From a virus: a DNA stretch of 23,531 nucleotides. The position numbers and the translations under genes are program-made. Position 1 is the stretch's first letter. Every line of letters starts with the position of its first letter. Below are positions 19,368 to 23,531 of this stretch, in pieces. The notes beneath the pieces are model-generated. The model did not search any database, was not told the origin of the DNA, and saw only the letters and a list, made by a program, of their open reading frames with translations. Location of the stretch: IMG/VR virus record IMGVR_UViG_3300040807_000319, positions 1 through 23,531 of that record; one strand, 5' to 3'.

Positions 19368-21095
19368 ATGGAACAGTTGATGAGGTTCTTCTCGCCTGAA
19401 GCTGGGCAACGTAGACGTACAGCTCTTGAGCAGCTTGTTTCTGGTGTTGAGCAGTTTGTTCCACCCAATTTGCGTCCAGCAGCCGAGGCTGTTGTGCAGA
19501 TGAACCCTGTGCAGGGTATATCTGATGCAATGAGCGCAAGCGGTGTTGTGTTTGATCCAGAGCAAACAGCCGAGGCGCGTAGACGCGCGGCAGTTGATAT
19601 GGGCGTAGAGATGGCTATGACATTAGCCCCTGCTGCTTTGGTTCGTATGGGGTACTTGGCAGCGCCTGCTGGACTAATGGAAACGTTTGCTACGCCGTCA
19701 GTTGATGCGGCAGTTGATATGGGTCGGAACGCTTTATCTGATGCGCAATATGCAGTTCGTTCTGTTGCGCAAGGCGATCCGCGCGGCGTGATTGATGCCA
19801 TTCGTCCAAGCGGTCAGCCGCAGTCTTTGAGTGCTGCTGCACCTAAATCTAGGCCAACTTTTGAAGAGGCTCCTATGATTGTGCAGCACAACATATCGCC
19901 AGAAGGTTTGGCTATATCAGATCAAATTGGTGGCATTCCCATGCCTTCCATTGGGATTGCAGGCGCAAAAGCTCCATTGGAAAACTTTGGCGACATTACG
20001 TTGCTGCTTGATCCGCAGAAGATAGCTCCTCGCCGTGATTTGCCAGTTTACCCAGCGGATGCATATACTGGTCGCCAACCGCGAGCATTTAGAGAGTTTG
20101 TAAATGAAAATGCAGCGGAAAAAGCCATAGCAAACGATAAAAATTTTAAGCATATGAAAGACGCAAATTATTGGATGATGAGTTATGACAACTTTGAAGA
20201 CAATGATCGCATGATGCGAATTGCTCAGTATGGCATGAAGCATAAAATTGCTAACCCGAAAGATTATGACCGATTTGACGATTATGTTCGTGACGTAGAA
20301 AGAAAAATGGGAGGCTTTATAGACAGTGATGAATTGCTGACTGTAAACGGTTTGCGCGATTATGGTGAAACAGAATTGAAAATTGCCCCATCTGAACTTT
20401 TCACGCCATCAGGAAATAGGCGTGATCCAAAACCCTACACCGTGGAAGAAGCATTTAAGCGCATGAACAAAGACAAAGCGTTTGCTGCTGGAGCAGAAAT
20501 GCATCATGGAGCAGGTCAAATTCGCGCAGTTTTGTTGGATAAGTTTAAAAACCTAGATGATATAAAGTCAAAGCGCGGATTGTTGATGCCATCAGGTAAC
20601 GAGATGGAAGACATCAAAGGCAGTTTTGATACGATGGCATATGACGAAATTAACGACATTGCAGAAAAATATTTCGGTGGTCGTCATCGTGCAGCGGAAG
20701 ATTATGTTACCGATATTGCGATGGGTCAAAGTGTTTCCTGGGCCGATGCGCCAGAAGGGGCGAAGCAGGCAGCTAACGAAGCGCTGACCCGTCTAAAAAA
20801 TGTAGTTAAAGATATGCCGACAGAGTACTTTGAAGCAAAGCCTCGATCTGTCGCACAGATTGGTGACTTTGACGCGGCTGTTGTGCCTGAAGGCAACCAA
20901 GAGGCTTTAGAGATTTTGCGTCGGGCTGGCGTTTCAGACATTCGCACTTATGGCGAACAGCCAGGTCAAACTCGTGCGGATGTTATCAGACAGTTTAAAG
21001 ACCTTATGTTCGCTGTGCCTGCTGGTGGATTGTTGGGCTATAATATGTTACCACAACAGCAAGCGTCACCTAACGATCAAGGATTATTGTACTGA
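19368..21095 (+). CDS. Large virion/polyvalent-type protein, likely ejected
   Basis: A 575-residue protein. Residues about 1-130 are helical and Ala/Met-rich with a hydrophobic stretch (MAMTLAPAALVRMGYLAAPA). From about 165 comes HNISPEGLAISDQIGGIPMP, then GAKAPLENFGDITLLLDPQK and PVYPADAYTGRQPRAF, a pattern I recall from polyvalent proteins of phages and conjugative elements. The middle (residues about 240-440) is more charged and visibly AT-richer. The C-terminus has AEKYFGGRHRAAEDYV and a hydrophobic end (LMFAVPAGGLLGYNMLPQQQ). I infer a protein ejected with the DNA that may counter host defences. The enzymatic activity, if any, is unknown. Confidence 0.65.
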   Translation: MEQLMRFFSPEAGQRRRTALEQLVSGVEQFVPPNLRPAAEAVVQMNPVQGISDAMSASGVVFDPEQTAEARRRAAVDMGVEMAMTLAPAALVRMGYLAAPAGLMETFATPSVDAAVDMGRNALSDAQYAVRSVAQGDPRGVIDAIRPSGQPQSLSAAAPKSRPTFEEAPMIVQHNISPEGLAISDQIGGIPMPSIGIAGAKAPLENFGDITLLLDPQKIAPRRDLPVYPADAYTGRQPRAFREFVNENAAEKAIANDKNFKHMKDANYWMMSYDNFEDNDRMMRIAQYGMKHKIANPKDYDRFDDYVRDVERKMGGFIDSDELLTVNGLRDYGETELKIAPSELFTPSGNRRDPKPYTVEEAFKRMNKDKAFAAGAEMHHGAGQIRAVLLDKFKNLDDIKSKRGLLMPSGNEMEDIKGSFDTMAYDEINDIAEKYFGGRHRAAEDYVTDIAMGQSVSWADAPEGAKQAANEALTRLKNVVKDMPTEYFEAKPRSVAQIGDFDAAVVPEGNQEALEILRRAGVSDIRTYGEQPGQTRADVIRQFKDLMFAVPAGGLLGYNMLPQQQASPNDQGLLY

Positions 21096-21715
21096 TGGCA
21101 CTTACAACATACGCAGAACTAAAGACGAGCATCGCAGACTTTCTGAACCGCGATGATTTAACCTCTGCCATACCTGATTTCATCACATTGGCTGAAGCTG
21201 ATATGCAGCGCCGCGTAAAGCATTGGCGTCAAGAAAAGCGCAGCACGGCTGAGCTAGACACGCAGTACAGCGCGATACCTGCTGACTTTCTTGAGGCAAT
21301 ACGCTTTTATATTACCTCAAATGACAGCTCACCGCTAGAATTGATTAGCCAAAGCGAGATGGTAGATCGTCGGTATCGCAATGCGAACGCCTCTGGCAAG
21401 CCGCATTACTATGCAATTACTGCTGGCGAGATCGAGGTTTACCCCACGCCTGACGGAACGTATGACGCAGAGCTTTATTACTACTCACGCATTCCCGCGC
21501 TGTCCGACAGTAATACGTCAAACTGGGTTTTGGAGTATTTCCCTGATGCGTATTTGTATGGCGCTTTGGTTCACTCAGCACCGTACTTGAAAGACGATGT
21601 GCGCACCCAAGTTTGGGCTGCTTTGTATCAGAGCGCGATTGATGGTATAAATGCGGAAAGCGAAAGCAGCAAATTCGGAGGTTCGGGAAAAAGGCTTAAA
21701 ATCCGCAGCTATTAA
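21095..21715 (+). CDS. Head-tail adaptor (P22 gp4-like)
   Basis: A 206-residue adaptor that binds the portal and forms the upper neck ring. The N-terminal segment TYAELKTSIADFLNRDDL, then DFITLAEADMQRRVKHWRQE and LPADF-like SAIPADFLEAIRFY, is the family signature, followed by a beta domain with YAITAGEIEVYPTPDGTYDA. The end (VWAALYQSAIDGINAESESS) is helical. The ATG overlaps the preceding stop (TGATG). Its stop shares TTAA with the convergent homing endonuclease. Confidence 0.9.
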   Translation: MALTTYAELKTSIADFLNRDDLTSAIPDFITLAEADMQRRVKHWRQEKRSTAELDTQYSAIPADFLEAIRFYITSNDSSPLELISQSEMVDRRYRNANASGKPHYYAITAGEIEVYPTPDGTYDAELYYYSRIPALSDSNTSNWVLEYFPDAYLYGALVHSAPYLKDDVRTQVWAALYQSAIDGINAESESSKFGGSGKRLKIRSY

Positions 21716-22275
21716 CGCCTGCCATGATTAGGGTGGAAGCCGTATTTGGCTTCTGCCTCTTTTCTTGCGGCGGCTGCATCTTCTTTATCTAAAAACCTTT
21801 TATATAAAACTCTTTCTTTATTTATGTTTAATTCAGCTACCCATTTTTCTCTATGAGTATCAAACCAGACACCCATAACATTAGACTTATTGTTGCTTGG
21901 TGTTTTTCTATTTATATTATTTTCTGAAATAGTTACGTCTCTTAAATTAATTATCCGATTATCAATTCTATCACCATTTATGTGATCTATATGGCGCTCT
22001 GGCCAATTGCCAAAGTGCAAGGCCCACGCTGCTCTATGTGCGCGAATATCTGTACCCATAATTGACCCCTTAAAATAACCGCAAGATGTTTTTGTGGTAA
22101 AAGCCTCTTTGTGGGCGTGGCGGCTATTCCATTTTGAGCAAGTATGTTCCCCTGAATGTTTACCGTCATCAAACATATCTGGAGTTCGCTCCCGCCAATA
22201 CAGCTTTCCTGTATCTGGCTCATAGCGAAGCAGTTGACGCAATAACTCTGGTGATGGTAATTCTTTCTTAGACAT
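21712..22275 (-). CDS. HNH homing endonuclease with AP2 domain, antisense insertion
   Basis: A 187-residue homing-type nuclease. The N-terminal region has LLRYEPDTGKLYWRERTP. The HNH core follows around residues 95-130 (RAAWALHFGNWPERHIDHIN then DRIDNRIINLRDVTISENNI). An AP2-like DNA-binding domain is C-terminal (about 130-187, GVWFDTHREKWVAELNINKE). The minus-strand start at 22275 has AAGGAGG upstream. It is the only leftward gene among the right-hand structural genes and is AT-richer than its neighbours, both signs of recent acquisition. It lies between adaptor and tail gene without interrupting either. Confidence 0.93.
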   Translation of the reverse strand: MSKKELPSPELLRQLLRYEPDTGKLYWRERTPDMFDDGKHSGEHTCSKWNSRHAHKEAFTTKTSCGYFKGSIMGTDIRAHRAAWALHFGNWPERHIDHINGDRIDNRIINLRDVTISENNINRKTPSNNKSNVMGVWFDTHREKWVAELNINKERVLYKRFLDKEDAAAARKEAEAKYGFHPNHGRR

Positions 22276-22306
22276 TTCGGCCTCCTTATTAGGCTGTCTT
22301 GGTTAG

Positions 22307-22338
22307 AAACTCGCCAGTGTTGCTGCATTGGCGGGTTT
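22307..22338. terminator. Candidate terminator hairpin between adaptor and tail genes
   Basis: AAACTCGCCAGTG (22307-22319) pairs with CATTGGCGGGTTT (22326-22338) over 13 positions, two of them G-U, around a 6-base loop, with three T closing the right arm. It lies upstream of the tail gene and would have ended the adaptor transcript before the homing gene arrived. The short T-run makes it a weak terminator. Confidence 0.6.
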
Positions 22339-22348
22339 CGTATATAGT
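22320..22348 (+). promoter_or_regulatory. Candidate promoter for tail genes
   Basis: TTGCTG (22320-22325, 3 of 6) and TATAGT (22343-22348, 5 of 6) are separated by exactly 17 bases, and the -35 box lies in the loop of the hairpin. It would supply tail-gene transcripts that the antisense nuclease gene or the hairpin otherwise interrupts. Confidence 0.5.
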
Positions 22349-22383
22349 GGCATAGAACGTTCACAATTTCAATGGAGGCGGCG

Positions 22384-22770
22384 TTGTCCCTATCCAATAC
22401 CTTCGAAACACGCGTTTTAACGTGGCTATTTACTGGAGATGCCGTTACGCGCCCATCGGCATTTTACATTGCGCTGTTTACAAGCAATCCTGCTGAAGAT
22501 GCCAGCGGCACTGAAGTCAGCACATCTGGCACAGCCTACGCGCGGCAGAGCGCAACCTTCACTGTGTCTGGCAATGAAGCGACAAACTCAGCCGCGATTG
22601 AGTTTCCCACAGCGACTGCCTCGTATGGCACAGTGAGCCACATTGGCGTGTTTGATGCTGCCTCTGCTGGCAACCTGATTGCCTATGCAGCGCTGACAAC
22701 AAGCAAGGCGATTGACACAGGCGATGTTTTACGTTTGCCAGCCAACGAGCTTGACATAACGATGGATTAA
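22384..22770 (+). CDS. Tail fibre-type structural protein
   Basis: A 128-residue protein starting with TTG at 22384. GGAGG (22374-22378) lies five bases upstream, while the in-frame ATG at 22372 overlaps that site; the family, as I remember it, also starts near MSLSNTFE. The pattern FYIALFTSNPAEDASGTEVS, YARQSATF, then FPTATASYGTVSHIGVFDAA and the closing DVLRLPANELDITMD fits the phage tail-fibre/gp80-like family that forms small beta domains in tails. It is followed four bases later by the repeat-built tail protein. Confidence 0.85.
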   Translation: MSLSNTFETRVLTWLFTGDAVTRPSAFYIALFTSNPAEDASGTEVSTSGTAYARQSATFTVSGNEATNSAAIEFPTATASYGTVSHIGVFDAASAGNLIAYAALTTSKAIDTGDVLRLPANELDITMD

Positions 22771-22774
22771 AACA

Positions 22775-23500
22775 ATGGCTGACGTAACGTACCGCAGCGC
22801 TTACGGCAAAGGCTTATATGGCGTTGAGGCGTATGGCGTCAGCGGTGCTTTTAAAGAAGGCGAAGCCATTGTCATTGGCGTTACCTCAACAGCATCTGCT
22901 GTTGTGCGTGTGCGCCTTGCTGCGTCTATCGTTGCGTCTAGCTCAAGCAATGCCTCTGCCGCGCAACGTGTGCGTGAAGTCAGCGCAACGTCAAGCATTG
23001 CCGCGTCTGCTACAAGCGCAGCCCAGCGCGTGCGTGAGGGTGAAGCTACGGTTGTTGCAAGCGCAACTGGTACAACTACAGCAGAACGTGTACGCGAACA
23101 AAGCGCGGCTGTTAGCATTGCCGCAAGCAATACATGCGCCGCAACTAGAGTTAGAGAAATCGCAGCTACGGTAACGCCAAGTGCAGGCGTTGCAGCAAAT
23201 GCTGTGACAGTCGTAAGCATTACCCCAACTGTGGCTGTCGTTACAACAAATGTTGCAACGGTAAATCGCGTGCAGTTCAGCAGCGCTGCTATTGGTACTA
23301 TTTGCAGTACGGTTTGCAATGCGATTGAGAAGTGGGAGCCGCTTGCTGGCACGGTTGAAGTTTGGACAGAGGTTGATCCTGCAAGCGAAATATGGCAAGA
23401 TGCGTCAAGCGTGACCGATAGCTGGTCTGCCATTCCCCCTACATCGGAAACATGGACAGATGCTTCGGCTGCAAGCGAAACTTGGGCTGATGCCGCATAG
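22775..23500 (+). CDS. Repeat-built tail/fibre protein
   Basis: A 241-residue protein with two repeat systems. Residues about 23-182 consist of about eight 20-residue units, four with a clear RVRE or RVR opening at exact spacing (RVR at 45, 65, 85, 105 and 125) followed by Ala/Ser/Thr/Val strands. This would form an elongated beta fibre. Residues about 192-241 consist of 10-residue units with Trp at fixed positions (EVWTEVDPAS, EIWQDASSVT, DSWSAIPPTS, ETWTDASAAS, ETWADAA). The N-terminus (YRSAYGKGLYGVEAYGVSGA) is the Gly/Tyr-rich start of such proteins. It probably forms part of a tail fibre or spike; receptor binding is unproven. Confidence 0.8.
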   Translation: MADVTYRSAYGKGLYGVEAYGVSGAFKEGEAIVIGVTSTASAVVRVRLAASIVASSSSNASAAQRVREVSATSSIAASATSAAQRVREGEATVVASATGTTTAERVREQSAAVSIAASNTCAATRVREIAATVTPSAGVAANAVTVVSITPTVAVVTTNVATVNRVQFSSAAIGTICSTVCNAIEKWEPLAGTVEVWTEVDPASEIWQDASSVTDSWSAIPPTSETWTDASAASETWADAA

Positions 23501-23509
23501 GAGATAGAT

Positions 23510-23531
23510 ATGCCAACAACAACCACAACGT
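23510..23531 (+). CDS. Start of a further tail gene, cut by window edge
   Basis: An ATG at 23510 with AGGAG six bases ahead (23499-23503) opens a frame whose first residues are Met-Pro and Thr repeats. Too short to identify; its place after the repeat tail protein suggests another structural gene. Confidence 0.6.

Noticed and set aside
18945-19565. Antisense frame of 206 codons across the tiny-gene cassette
   Set aside because: Its Leu/Arg/His-rich product is the shadow of Lys/Ala codons on the plus strand, which carries coupled genes with natural-looking products.
22801-23526. A 241-codon antisense frame opposite the repeat tail protein
   Set aside because: It is open because the sense gene is built from repeats of Ala, Val and Thr codons that avoid antisense stops; the product mirrors these repeats and has no ribosome site.
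1-23531. Temperate lifestyle
   Set aside because: No integrase, excisionase, attachment-site pair or CI-type repressor is visible; the operator system alone does not show lysogeny, and genes outside the window are unknown.

Overview
The window is part of the genome of a short-tailed dsDNA phage, or a prophage or virome contig derived from one. The evidence is a P22/SU10-type portal, a scaffold, a DUF5309-type major capsid protein, a gp4-like head-tail adaptor and both terminase subunits. The small-gene repertoire and the GTA-type holin resemble marine phages of Alphaproteobacteria. That host assignment is an inference from remembered families. No integrase, DNA polymerase or tRNA is visible. 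Both edges cut genes: the portal lacks its N-terminus, and a tail gene has only just begun at the right edge.

Layout. Bases 3-4061 hold the head genes (portal, small protein, scaffold, capsid), closed by a strong terminator at 4077-4102. Bases 4116-6823 hold two small head-region genes, then a dense run of small membrane proteins, a GTA-like holin and a GH19 endolysin (lysis module). Bases 6820-8644 hold a leftward operon of seven short genes, including an HNH nuclease and a 30-residue membrane peptide. Bases 8645-8771 form a divergent control region with four copies of the palindrome TTGCTAGCAA, placed symmetrically (centre spacings 23, 34 and 23 bp).

Bases 8772-15846 are the rightward DNA-metabolism operon: a 56-residue probable ribbon-helix-helix regulator, a RuvC-like resolvase, a PD-(D/E)XK nuclease, a C5 cytosine methyltransferase with a second long gene nested in another frame, an SSB-like protein and a primase-helicase. 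A GTGTGG-repeat region at 15087-15250 looks like a replication origin, and it is followed by one more gene. A terminator at 15915-15941 ends this block.

Bases 16151-16598 are a mostly non-coding control region upstream of the terminase, with a near-consensus promoter whose spacer holds another TGCTAGCA site. Bases 16599-23531 hold the two terminase subunits, a cassette of tiny basic or cysteine-rich genes, a large putative ejected 'polyvalent' protein, the adaptor, an antisense HNH/AP2 homing endonuclease, and repeat-built tail or fibre proteins.

The most interesting signals are: (1) the methyltransferase gene carries a second 238-codon frame with its own Shine-Dalgarno, and both frames contain motifs that look conserved; (2) a TGCTAGCA operator set links the early promoter region to the terminase promoter and probably involves the tiny regulator; (3) the iteron-like origin next to the primase-helicase; (4) three DNA-metabolism proteins end in acidic-aromatic tails like those of SSB.
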